Source of the DNA: Medicago truncatula
Taxonomy: Eukaryota; Streptophyta; Magnoliopsida; Fabales; Fabaceae
Assembly (NCBI RefSeq): GCF_003473485.1
Contig: NC_053042.1
Location: 43,425,762 to 43,489,761, forward strand
DNA length: 64,000 bases
Direction: 5' to 3'
Shown piece by piece: positions 46,481 to 64,000 of this stretch. Numbering within the stretch: the stretch's first letter is position 1; every line of letters starts with the position of its first letter. Made by a program: the position numbers and the translations under genes. Below the pieces are notes generated by a model. The model was not told the DNA's origin, ran no database searches, and was given only the letters and a program-made list of their open reading frames with translations.

Positions 46481-47730
46481 ATATAAAAATACATATTATT
46501 TAATTATTTTCTTTTTTAACTTTTTTCCATTTTTGTGAGTGTCGAAATTTTATGTCTAAAGTATCTTGACTACACAAAAATTTCTCCACATTTAGACACT
46601 AGACAAAAATCACACTAAAGACGGACTTAAATTAATCAAAATTTTATTTTTGTTGAGAAATTACATTAATCACATTGAATATGGCAAAACAATAATACGA
46701 ATACCGTGATTAACTGAAAAGAAAATAAAAGCCTAAAATGCATTTATTTTTCCTTTGCAAAATTACAATGCTTTATCATGATTTTGTTAAACTTATCACC
46801 AACCTAACATGCATGTTTAAAAAAGGTTTTGTTAACAAGCACCCTAACAATGTTTACGGAAACCATAAAAAAAATGAATGTCTTTGAAAATTTAAGTTTT
46901 TATTGTTTGAAGAAGCTAAAATGGAATTTATTAAAATCACAATGATTCCTAACCAGCACAAGGAATGCTAGATCAGAAGTCGTAAAGTAGCAACATACAA
47001 AAGAAAATAAAAGTTGTACCAAAACCCTCACCCAACATACATAAAAAAACTCTCAAACATCACAAGTTGCCACAAAAACAACTTCCACTACCAACATTAT
47101 GTTGCCCGCACACAATCTCCAAACAACAACGTCAAGAACCAACACAATAACCAACAACCTTTAAAAAGCTACACAATTGAAACAACAACAACAACGATTG
47201 AAACAACAACAACAACAACCACCTTCGCCACAACAACAATCGATATCACGTTAACGAATCCATCTTTGCAACAACAACAACCAACACAACAACAATCATA
47301 ACTACACAATTTTCAATACAAAAGTTTATGTTTCAAATGCTTAAACAATGCCCTAAAGGCATTTGTTAGCATTTTTCTTAAAATAATTAAAAGTAAAAAG
47401 CTATTTTAATCTTCTTCGAAATCATAAAATCAAATATTAAGTTTTTTTCTTTGCTTACAAATAATTAAGTTATTCGAAATACTAACAAATTACTCCTTTT
47501 TTTACTAAGTATTACAATTAATCCGTAAGTGAAAAAAATTAATCCGTAAAGTTTAATTTACTTGTTTATCTAGTAAATGCCGAGTAAACTTTGTCCAAAA
47601 CATGGATGATTAGAAAATAAGTCAGAACCACCAATTTGGTGTTGTCCTTTACTCACCCACACTTCTTAAAAATGGAATACAAAAATGTTTGAGGGAATAT
47701 ACAGAAAGAAAAAAAACATAAACATAGAAG
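46481..47730. other. Upstream region of beta-glucosidase copy 1
   Basis: The parts 46510-46700 and about 47605-47730 match the upstream region of copy 2 (53703-53814 plus 55523-55620, and 56068-56193). The middle differs between the copies. 47000-47300 includes a (CAA)n tract (47178-47295) that yields a false Thr/Gln-rich ORF. Confidence 0.7.
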
Positions 47731-51310
<3,580 letters not shown>

Positions 51311-52383
51311 TGGGTTCTATAATTTGTATGCATTAAAGTGTTGTTACATTTGGTGTTTCTGTTGAGAGACTTTCAGTTTTGTCGGTTAGCTGGTTAGTGG
51401 TTTAGATGTTTAAGAAATCTGTTTGCATATTATTTAGTTAATCTATCTAAAATCACTATTCCATCGACCATCTGTGTATGCAATCATCATAAAGTGAGTG
51501 ATCTCACATTAACAATGGTATCTAGTTCTTTGATTTGGGACACGTGCATACGAGAATGTGAGGTTGTTTGCGAAATCTGAGGTAGTCATGACTAACTCTA
51601 ATGGTTCTTCGTTGGCCAACCTGTCTTTTCTTTATGGCAAAAACTTATAATAGAGAAGTGGTTCCAGATGCAAGTCATCTTTGGTTTCTGGGATGTGTTT
51701 GAAATTTTGCAAGGCTCTCTTATTGATCCATCTATGTGTGAACTATACGAATTTTAGAAGATAGCTGCAAAGGATGCCTGAGACATGTTAAAAAATTCTT
51801 ATGTTGTTGCAAAGGTTGCCAAAGTAAGACTATAGTTCATGGACAAAAAATATTAACCAGAACTGTACGTCTTGTTTTGCTCAAAAACCACAAAGGAGCT
51901 GATCAGCAGACAAATGTGGCTTGCCTCTCTTAAATTTCCTTGTGTTTTATTAGAACTAAGAGAGAGATTAGCACCAAAACGTGTCTCACTCTAAATATGT
52001 ATTTGCTTATATTTCAGGCTGGATAGAGTATTATCTTTTCCATTCAATTTGTTTTATTCAGCCATTAACAAAATTATTTTTCAAACAAAATAAACAAGAG
52101 AAAGCTATTGCCATTTTCATAAAGTATATCAAGGCAGAAACAGTAATTTTTCAGGAAAAATAGTTATTAGAGACACATTAATCTAAGAATTTTCATATAC
52201 AGAATAAAATAAGGCCCCCGGGTAGGAGGCAACAACAATCCACACAATTGCATATTTTCTATCATAAACTACAAACCAAACATGCCATAGGATAAACTAA
52301 GTCACAAACTTTCTGAGAACATTGCTATTTCACTTCTGCTGAAAGGATTATATATTTATTCTTGCAGGATATGCCAATATAGA
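51311..52383. other. Convergent 3' region between beta-glucosidase 1 and the stress-protein remnant
   Basis: Matches 60124-61046 almost throughout. Copy 1 has about 170 extra bases around 51985-52155 that are absent in copy 2, and copy 2 has a short stretch around 60765-60790 not in copy 1. No gene is seen in it. Confidence 0.75.
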
Positions 52384-53540
52384 TCAGTGCTTGGTTTTTG
52401 GCTTCTTCACAATCATCACAGTGCAATGAGCATGATGAGCACAGTAGTCACTCACACTACCTAAAACCGCCCTGCAAATTAAAAGTGTCGAGTATAGTGA
52501 GTGAATTAGGAAATTATGAAATGAAGTGTTTGCTTCAAGCAACAATGTATATACATGTTCTCCCCCAGTATAAATAAAATGAAAAGTCAAATAAACTTAG
52601 AAAGGAGAAACCACATTGTATTGAACACATTTTGAGTAATGAAATGCAATAAGTTTATTCCTCTCAAAAAATATAAACTTAGAAAGCAAAAGGAAGGTTT
52701 GATTGTTGATTAAAATAGAAAAGATCATAGAGACTTTATAATCGGTAAGTTGTAGAAAACTATGTGAATCATACAAAAAACCACTGCTGCCTATCTTCTA
52801 CAGGTTAAAAAGATTTTAGTGGATGGCAAATTACATTTTATTCTTGTTTTTGGCCATTTAATTGTGTTTGTGATCGTGGTGGCATTCACTTAAGTTAAAA
52901 TGTTAGAACTAAATGCAGCATATTCATGGTATATCCCAATCACAATTACCTATCACTCCAAACCAAGGATGATAATCGTAACAACAATGAAATCATACCT
53001 TTTTATAGCCCCATAACCGTGACTACCCACAACCAAGATTGAAGCACGGTACTTTTCCACTGTATCACAGAGAACATTTCTAGCATCACCTTCCACCACC
53101 TCTACTATTACATCATTTACCTGAAGAAAATTCAGTTATCAGATAGTTTTTCCACATATGACATAAGTACTTAAACATCATAATGTATACGTTTTTCCTT
53201 AGGCTCGAAAGTAGAAAAATAAATTCACGATGATATTAATACACACGAGTTTTGTTGGCCCTAACTAATAGGGATATGGATATGGAAACTCAATAATTTC
53301 ACTCGAAAAGCATAACAATTAACAGACATACAAAGATGATGGTAAGTTTGTTTAAACCAGTTGAAGCAATTTAAGTGAAATACAACACGAAATTGAAACA
53401 TGATAAATCTTAACATCACGAAGAAACAATGATAAATTAAGGGTTTTTTCTAGATTACCTATGAAGAATGGTGGGTAATTTACCCACCAATAAAAATGAG
53501 CAATTTGTTGGTGGGGTCAAGATAGTTCAATGGATACCAA
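52384..53540 (-). pseudogene. Universal stress protein gene, 3' fragment (exons 3 and 4 only)
   Basis: Exon 4 (52471-52384) and exon 3 (53120-52999) are, as far as read, identical to those of the complete gene at 61047-62789, including the intron between them; the offset is a constant 8663 bases. Exons 1 and 2 are missing because the copy ends inside intron 2 at about 53540, within a MITE also present in the complete gene. Without the first 95 codons it lacks the start and half of the nucleotide-binding fold, so it cannot make a normal protein. Any transcript would need a new promoter. Confidence 0.92.
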
Positions 53541-53702
53541 CATACAAGTGTGGGAGATGGCCGCACGAGGCACCGACACACCCCCAAAACCAAACTGCTA
53601 GCTGACAAAAAACCACCAACATACAAACAGCAACAACAGCATTGCTGTTCCTGTCACCAAACAGCAGCTAAAAGTACCGCGCAGAGACCCCAACAGCACC
53701 AA
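53541..53702. other. Filler DNA at the duplication joint
   Basis: About 160 bp with no counterpart in either unit as read. It is richer in G+C, with 'caacaacagcattgctgttc' (a small palindrome) and 'ccgcacgaggcaccgacaca'. The origin was not recognised. Confidence 0.55.
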
Positions 53703-54148
53703 AATACATATTTTCTCTTTCAACTTTTTTCCATTTTTGTAAGAGTGTCCAAATTTTATGTCTAAAGTCTCGTGATCACACAAAAAGTTCTCCAGATCTA
53801 GACACTAAAGATGGGAATTTTTTTTTTTCTGCCCTTATTTAATTCCAAAAATACAAAAATGCCCCACTTTTGAAAAAAATTGCATAAATGCCCTACTTTT
53901 CAGAATTTTCGGGTACCTTGCAACCCCCACTTGCGGGGTACCTTAAAAAAAATTTAAAAATTAAGTACATTGCTACCCCCACTTGCGGGGTATGAATTTT
54001 TTTTTTTATTTTTTATTTTTTTAAATAAATAGATTGCTACCCCCACTTGCGGGGTATGCTTAATTTTTTAAAATGTTTTTAATACACCCCGCAAGCCCCA
54101 CTTGCGGGTTAGTTTATGTGATTTTTTTTTTAATTTTTTCTCGTAATT

Positions 54149-54179
<31 letters not shown>

Positions 54180-54236
54180 ATAATAATAATAATATTAATC
54201 ACTAGACATCCTATAAACAAAATAAAGACTAAATTT

Positions 54237-54713
54237 CTACTGATGTCTAATATTAATGCAATCTTTGCGGGAATGACCAGGCATCCTACAAACACCGCAT
54301 CTTCTCTCAGTTTCCACATCGTCCATCTCGGTCCTAATGCGAGTAATTGGTGGACGACCTTTCTTTGCCCTACGCATTGACTTGTTGGGAACCACCTTCG
54401 GTCCTTCATAATTAGGCCAATATGTCTGGTGGTGAACCACGTCGAAGTGGATGTTGTATACGGCGTATACACACTCATTTGTGAATTTGTTATCGACAAA
54501 AGTCTTGTAGTCGTGACAAAAGCTAGAACATGCGGCAATGACATGTGAGCATGGTAGGTGTAACGCTCTAAACCGTCCACAGTCACACCATTTATTTTGC
54601 AGGTCCACTTTGTATTCTCCCTTTGGCAATCCTTCTTTATGATCGATGGTTTCACGGACGGAAAAGGTATATCGATCCCGGTCAAACTGAGTGACATGAT
54701 GACTGTTGGATTT
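54237..54713 (-). pseudogene. MULE transposase C-terminus (SWIM finger and zinc knuckle)
   Basis: The minus frame reads 'SNSHHVTQFDRDRYTFSV', then a SWIM zinc finger 'CDCGRFRALHLPCSH' (CxCx9CxH), and a CCHC knuckle 'CGVCRMPGHSRKDC' before the stop. This is the normal end of plant MuDR-type transposases. The DDE domain that should precede it is gone, cut off near 54713. Confidence 0.88.
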
Positions 54714-54725
54714 AATCACCTCATT

Positions 54726-55085
54726 CCTGGCGCATCCAACAACAACTACTTCTCCTATAATGACCCAAACCAAGCTGGACCGTCCAACACCAATTACCCC
54801 CCCTACAGCAACCCACAATACCCAATGTACACCAACCAAAACTACAACCACCCACCAACACCAACAAACCTATTATCTCACTTTTCTCCGGCTTCGTTGA
54901 ACTCTAGTGATCAATTTCTGGATATGGGATGGCCAACAAGGGAACACGATGTGTCATTGTCATTGGGTTATGGTAGTCAAATACAATCAGCTGCAGATAA
55001 CAACGACGAAGACCAACATGACCCTCAAGTAAATCGCGGAAGAAATCGTCGAAGACGAGGGTGTGGGACAGCCGGGCATTTATAA
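54726..55085 (+). pseudogene. C-terminal tail of a second transposon-linked protein (possibly plant mobile domain type)
   Basis: The plus frame from about 54726 reads an Asn-, Pro- and Tyr-rich stretch ('NNNYFSYNDPNQAGPSN'), then 'DMGWPTREHDVSLSLGYG', a basic 'GRNRRRRGCGTAGHL' and a stop. The basic end with 'CGT.GH' is reminiscent of PMD-type proteins often carried by Mutator-like elements. The low-complexity composition makes this uncertain. The 5' part is missing at the same joint as the transposase fragment. Confidence 0.5.
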
Positions 55086-55818
55086 TAATTGTAGATATCA
55101 TGATATTTAATATGTTTATTATTTTTTTTCCTTCTTTTTTTTATTATTTTTTTTATTTTAAAAATAAAAAAAAAAAAAACAAAAAACAAACCCGCAAGTG
55201 GGGCTTGCGGGGTATTAAAAAAATTTAAAAAAAAATTAAATACCCCGCAAGTTGGGGTAGCAAGTTATTTAATTTAAAAAAAAAAAAAAATATAGGCCGC
55301 AAGTGGTAGTTATTTAATTTTAAAAAAATAAAAAATAAAAATGTAGGCCGCAAGTCCCACTTGCGGGGTAGTTAATTTTTTAAATTTTTTTAAGGTACCC
55401 CGCAAGTGGGGGTTGCAAGGTACCAGAATTTCTGAAAAGTAGGGCATTTATGCAATTTTTTTCAAAACTAGGGCATTTTTGTATTTTTGGAATTAAATAA
55501 GGGCAAAAAAAAAAAAAAATTCCTAAAGATGGATTTACATTAATCACAAATTTTTTGTTTGTTGAGAAATTACATCAATCACAATGAATATGGCAAAACC
55601 ATAATACACAAATATCGGATTTTGTGAAAAAAAATTCAATAAACATATTAACGCGTTGTGATTTTGTCACATTCATTGTGGAGCGATTTGTGGAAACTTT
55701 AAAAAAAATGAAAGTGGGTCAATTATGTCATTAACTCTCATAGGGGTCAGAAGTGAAATTATTTTGGGAAACCGGGTCAAAAAAAAATTCGATAATAGAA
55801 TATGCTTATTACTTATTA

Positions 55819-56048
55819 CTCCCTCCTTAAGTCTATTTGGAAAAGAAAATTGTCCTAAATTATACGTCGCTTAACAATACCAATGAAATATTAATGTTAT
55901 TTTTTCTATTATATCCTTAATTATTAATTACTATCTCTTCTTTCAATTATTTCATTTATCTTTTCCATACCATTTATTAGGGATAATTTTGTAAAATTTT
56001 AATACGTGTGAAATGGCCAAAACGTCGTGCAATTTGGGACGGAGGAAA
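55819..56048. mobile_element. Stowaway-like MITE upstream of beta-glucosidase copy 2
   Basis: The left end CTCCCTCCTTAAGTCTATTT and the right end 'tgggacGGAGGAAA' form the familiar ctccctcc/ggagggag inverted repeat, with TA on both sides. The 230-bp interior is A+T-rich. It is absent at the matching place upstream of copy 1 and lies within 150 bp of the copy 2 start codon. Confidence 0.75.
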
Positions 56049-56193
56049 TAGTATCTTTATCAGAGCAAGATTAGAAAATGAGTCAGAATCACCAATTCGG
56101 TGTTGTCTTTTACTCACACACACTTCTAAAAAATGGAACACGGAAATGTTTGAGGAATATAGAGAAAGAAAAAAAAAACATAAAACATAGAAG

Positions 56194-60123
<3,930 letters not shown>

Positions 60124-61046
60124 TGGGTTCTATAATTTGTATGCATTAAAGTGTTGTTACATTTGGTGTTTCTGTTGAGAGTGTTTCAGTTTTGTCGGTT
60201 AGTTGGTTAGTGGTTTAGATGTTTAACAAATCTGTTTGCATGATCATTATTTAGTTGATCTATCTAAAACCACTATTCCATCTGTGTATGCAATCATCAT
60301 AAAGTGAGTGATCTCACATTAACAATGGTATCTAGTTCTTTGATTTGGGACACGTGCATACGAGAATGTGAGGTTGTTTGCGAAATCTGAGGTAGTCATG
60401 ACTAACTCTAATGGTTCTTCGTTGGCCAACCTGTCTTTTCTTTATGGCAAAAACTTATAATAGAGAAGTGGTTCCAGATGCAAGTCATCTTTGGTTTCTG
60501 GGATGTGTTTGAAATTTTGCAAGGCTCTCTTATTGATTCATCTATGTGTGAACTATACGAATTTTAGAAGATAGCTGCAAAGGATGCCTGAGACATCTTA
60601 AAAAATTCTTATGTTGTTGCAAAGGTTGCCAAAGGGAGACTATAGTTCATGGACAATAAATATTAACCAGAACTGTACGTCTTGTTTTGCTCAAAAACCA
60701 CAAAGGAGCTGATCAGCAGACAAATGTGGCTTACCTCTCTCTTAAATTTCCTTGTGTTTTACAAAAAACATTTCAGCACTAAATTTCTTCAATTAGAACT
60801 AAGAGAGAAAGATTAATCTAGATAGTTATTAGAGACACATTAATCTAAGAAATTTTCATATACAGAATAAAATAAGGCCCCCGGGTAGGAGGCAACAACA
60901 ATCCACACAATTGCATATTTTCTATCATAAACTACAAACCAAACATGCCATAGGATAAACTAAGTCACAAACTTTCTGAGAACATTGCTATTTCACTTCT
61001 GCTGAAAGGATTATTTATTTATTCTTGCAGGATATGCCAATATAGA
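60124..61046. other. Convergent 3' region between beta-glucosidase 2 and the stress-protein gene
   Basis: The duplicate of 51311-52383. It should hold both 3' untranslated regions. No gene seen. Confidence 0.75.
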
Positions 61047-62789
61047 TCAGTGCTTGGTTTTTGGCTTCTTCACAATCATCACAGTGCAATGAGCATGATG
61101 AGCACAGTAGTCACTCACACTACCTAAAACCGCCCTGCAAATTAAAAGTGTCGAGTATAGTGAGTGAATTAGGAAATTATGAAATGAAGTGTTTGCTTCA
61201 AGCAACAATGTATATACATGTTCTCCCCCAGTATAAATAAAATGAAAAGTCAAATAAACTTAGAAAGGAGAAACCACATTGTATTGAACACATTTTGAGT
61301 AATGAAATGCAATAAGTTTATTCCTCTCAAAAAATATAAACTTAGAAAGCAAAAGGAAGGTTTGATTGTTGATTAAAATAGAAAAGATCATAGAGACTTT
61401 ATAATCGGTAAGTTGTAGAAAACTATGTGAATCATACAAAAAACCACTGCTGCCTATCTTCTACAGGTTAAAAAGATTTTAGTGGATGGCAAATTACATT
61501 TTATTCTTGTTTTTGGCCATTTAATTGTGTTTGTGATCGTGGTGGCATTCACTTAAGTTAAAATGTTAGAACTAAATGCAGCATATTCATGGTATATCCC
61601 AATCACAATTACCTATCACTCCAAACCAAGGATGATAATCGTAACAACAATGAAATCATACCTTTTTATAGCCCCATAACCGTGACTACCCACAACCAAG
61701 ATTGAAGCACGGTACTTTTCCACTGTATCACAGAGAACATTTCTAGCATCACCTTCCACCACCTCTACTATTACATCATTTACCTGAAGAAAATTCAGTT
61801 ATCAGATAGTTTTTCCACATATGACATAAGTACTTAAACATCATAATGTATACGTTTTTCCTTAGGCTCGAAAGTAGAAAAATAAATTCACGATGATATT
61901 AATACACACGAGTTTTGTTGGCCCTAACTAATAGGGATATGGATATGGAAACTCAATAATTTCACTCGAAAAGCATAACAATTAACAGACATACAAAGAT
62001 GATGGTAAGTTTGTTTAAACCAGTTGAAGCAATTTAAGTGAAATACAACACGAAATTGAAACATGATAAATCTTAACATCACGAAGAAACAATGATAAAT
62101 TAAGGGTTTTTTCTAGATTGCCTTTGAAGAATGGTGGGTAATTTACCCACCAACCAATGAAAATGAGCAATTTGTTGGTGGGGTCAAGATAGGTCATGGA
62201 TACCACTTAAAAATGTGCTTATGTAACTAATGTGTATTGGTTGGGGTAAATTATCCACCATTCTTCCATGGGTACCCTAGTTGTCACCTAAATTAAGTTA
62301 TCATAGATTTCTGCAATGTCACTGACAACCAGAATCGCGCACCTCTGGACGGTTAATTGAAATTATTGAAGCTAGAATGAAAAACAAAAATAGAAATAGA
62401 AATACATACGGATTTCTTAATGCAAAGTTGTTTAGCATTCTCAGCAACTCTAGCAGCAATCTTCCTCAAATCAGAGTCCACAATTGGCAAAACCTCAGCA
62501 GCTCCTGCGTACACTAATTAGGAAAAATGGTTGATCCAATTACGAAAACATCAACTAAAAAAAGAGAGGTGCTAATAAAAATGAAATTGAGAATTATACC
62601 AGGACCAGCAAGACCAACAGAAGAAGTAGCGGCAGGTCTAGCATGAACAAGAACAAGTTTGAAAACGGAATTGTTGGTGCTGAAGAAATGATCGAGAGTC
62701 CATTTCAGAGCGTATGCACTGTGATCGCTCTCGTCGATTGCTACCAACATTACTGGTTTTGATTTCTGTTCTGAACTCGCACTCGCCAT
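61047..62789 (-). CDS. Universal stress protein (USP) A-like protein, 164 residues
   Basis: Four exons on the minus strand: 62789-62600, 62504-62410, 61783-61662 and 61134-61047, all in frame. USP domain proteins are small Rossmann-like nucleotide-binding proteins, cytosolic as a rule, linked to stress and hypoxia responses. The start is set at 'MASASSEQKS' (an upstream in-frame ATG at 62801 would add MIFR). It begins with the first strand 'PVMLVAIDESDHSAYALKW', keeps 'LAGPGAAEVLPIV' across intron 1, and has the ATP-binding signature G127-X2-G130-X9-G140-S141 ('GSHGYGAIKRAVLGS') with the C-terminal 'CTVMIVKKPKTKH'. An ATP-binding role is expected from the motif. A partial second copy lies at 52384-53540. 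Confidence 0.95.
62110..62285. mobile_element. MITE in intron 2 of the USP gene
   Basis: 'ctagattgcctttgaagaat' and 'ggtgggtaatttaccc' on the left are mirrored by 'ggggtaaattatccaccatt' and 'cttccatgggtaccctag' on the right. The left three quarters also occur at 53448-53540 in the truncated copy, where homology between the duplicated units stops. Confidence 0.75.
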
Positions 62790-62860
62790 TCTAAAAATCA
62801 CTAACGGGAATTTCTCTCTCTCTTTAGTTCACTTGCGAGAGACGCAACAGAACGTGGCCA

Positions 62861-62868
62861 TATATATA
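62861..62868 (-). promoter_or_regulatory. Candidate TATA box of the USP gene
   Basis: The minus strand reads GTATATATATGG about 75 bp upstream of the chosen ATG, a good position for a TATA box given a short leader. An 'acgtgt' word, the core of ABA/G-box type elements, overlaps its upstream edge. Confidence 0.5.
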
Positions 62869-62879
62869 CGTGTATGTTT

Positions 62880-64000
62880 TATTTATTAGTAATATTATTG
62901 TGGGAAATGAAAACAAGGTGCGCTGGGCCTGGTTATGCTGCTGAATTGAAAACGAGGACATGATAAAATAAAAGTAATGAGTAATTCCTATCCGATCCTT
63001 GAAAGGGACGTTGCGAGTTTCTCGACTTCTATGGAAAGATAAAGATGCAAACTACACGCTTATAAATCCATCAAATCATCTTTGTTTTTTGCTTGATGGT
63101 TCATGACTCCTCAATGAATACGAAACCTTTTTTTGTTTTTTATTTTATTTTTATAAATACGGTAGCTGTCTATTCATTTATTATGCCAAGGGAGTTACTT
63201 GATGTTTTCTATATGTTATTCATTGCCGATTGAAGAAAAATATATGTAATAAATAGGAGTATGTATGTAAAGAAATGGTTAATGTAGTTGGAAATAGTAA
63301 ATGGATCTTATAAAAAGAGACAATTTTTTTTCTCCAAAATAATCTTATAATTCGGGATGGAGGTAGTAATATGATAATTAAAGTGGTTGGAATACCAATG
63401 TCTTTGGATCTGTAGCGTTTATGTCCAAATTTTGTCATTGCATTGATGTTAAGTAGGGGAAAACTAAATTTCAATTTGTTTATAGTTTGCGTTGATGTTG
63501 CATTGTCTTGCTTGAAGGACTAGCTTGACCAAATTAATGATTGTTCCAAGCACGAAGATACAAGGGTGAATAGTGTAAGTATCGTCGTTCGTCGATCAAC
63601 TCAGATGGACACGTTAAACTCACCCAGGATGTGAGAACCATTTCTCTATATTGGATCAATATAGTTCCATGTAATACCTTAGTGAGATCTATTAATGTTA
63701 TTCAGGAAAGTTTGGTTCGGCCAAGACATATGAAAAGAATCAAAATATGCATCAATGGACCCGACGTAAAATTTAGTTTGGCTTATTCAAAGTCTTGTTT
63801 ATGTTTGTTTAATTATCATGTTGCAATTATTATTATTATTATTTTAGGGAATAAATTCATTACCTTTCATTATCAATCAAAGTTCGGATACATGACGGGA
63901 CATTGGACATGGAAGCTAGCATGAGATGGGGCTACCTGAGCTAATTCATGAGCGACCTAATTAGCTTGACTTCTATTAAACTCGACACGAGAGTTCTGAA
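62880..64000. other. Intergenic, MITE remnant, no gene seen
   Basis: About 63205-63368 is the second copy of the MITE seen at 44710-44985, ending 'attcgggatggaggtagta'. An (ATT)n tract lies at 63828-63845. The remaining sequence gives no recognisable gene; the 97-codon ORF at 63631 has no family signature. Confidence 0.45.

Larger units (their letters stand above)
53815..55522. mobile_element. Internally deleted Mutator-like element with long inverted repeats
   Basis: Ends GAATTTTTTTT...CTGCCC and the inverse enclose 1708 bp. The flanks carry the identical 10-mer CTAAAGATGG (53805-53814 and 55523-55532). The arms are well over 100 bp long and contain about four copies each of a 'ccccacttgcggggta' unit in opposite orientation. 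The inside has two truncated coding fragments meeting head to head near 54720: a MULE transposase tail on the minus strand and a different protein tail on the plus strand. The upstream DNA of copy 1 (46600-46625) lacks the element, so it entered the second unit after the duplication. Confidence 0.88.

Noticed and set aside
47014-47301. Thr/Gln-rich 95-codon ORF upstream of beta-glucosidase copy 1
   Set aside because: It reads through a (CAA)n microsatellite and has no counterpart upstream of copy 2.
63631-63924. 97-codon ORF at the right edge
   Set aside because: No recognisable domain. It includes an (ATT)n tract giving a run of Ile.

Overview
This window is nuclear DNA from a dicot plant, most probably a legume close to Medicago. 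It is A+T rich and its genes are split by small introns with GT-AG borders. The proteins match plant families: a pectin methylesterase inhibitor, a plant DExH helicase with CCCH fingers, family 1 beta-glucosidases and plant universal stress proteins. The space between genes is packed with MITEs, SINEs, LINE tails and larger DNA transposons of types common in legumes. The species is an inference; no organelle, bacterial or viral genome features were seen.

Layout. 1-9 kb is a transposon graveyard: a LINE tail, a copia-type solo LTR, a PIF/Harbinger-like MITE and a hAT MITE with a perfect 8-bp target duplication. 9.0-9.7 kb holds an intronless invertase/pectin methylesterase inhibitor on the minus strand. 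12.8-14.9 kb holds a two-exon LYR-family mitochondrial assembly factor (MZM1-like, minus), with its intron full of repeats. 15.6-18.6 kb is one 2.9-kb Mutator-like element with a perfect 9-bp target duplication and a decayed N-terminal transposon ORF. 19.3-22.6 kb holds a two-exon plant-specific gene of unknown function (minus). 25.0-33.2 kb holds a 14-exon, 1022-residue DExH RNA helicase with two CCCH zinc fingers (minus); one of its introns uses a GC donor.

33.6-38 kb holds two hAT elements and a MULE-type MITE, each with target duplications, and other repeats. 38.1-44.4 kb holds the 3' part of a dead beta-glucosidase gene whose last exon is split by a roughly 5-kb Helitron (39307-44279) that itself carries an old copia fragment.

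46.5-62.8 kb is a tandem duplication. Each unit has a complete 13-exon, 514-residue beta-glucosidase on the plus strand, followed by a convergent universal stress protein gene on the minus strand. In the first unit the stress protein gene keeps only its last two exons; in the second it is complete (4 exons, 164 residues). The first unit breaks off inside a MITE lying in intron 2 of the stress protein gene. A 1.7-kb deleted Mutator-like element with long inverted repeats sits at the start of the second unit, and a 291-bp MITE sits in intron 6 of the second beta-glucosidase; both arrived after the duplication or in one copy only.

The genes do not form a pathway. The beta-glucosidases are probably secreted or vacuolar enzymes acting on plant glycosides, and the inhibitor acts in the cell wall. 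The most interesting part is the layered history of 38-62 kb. No wholly new biological system could be demonstrated.
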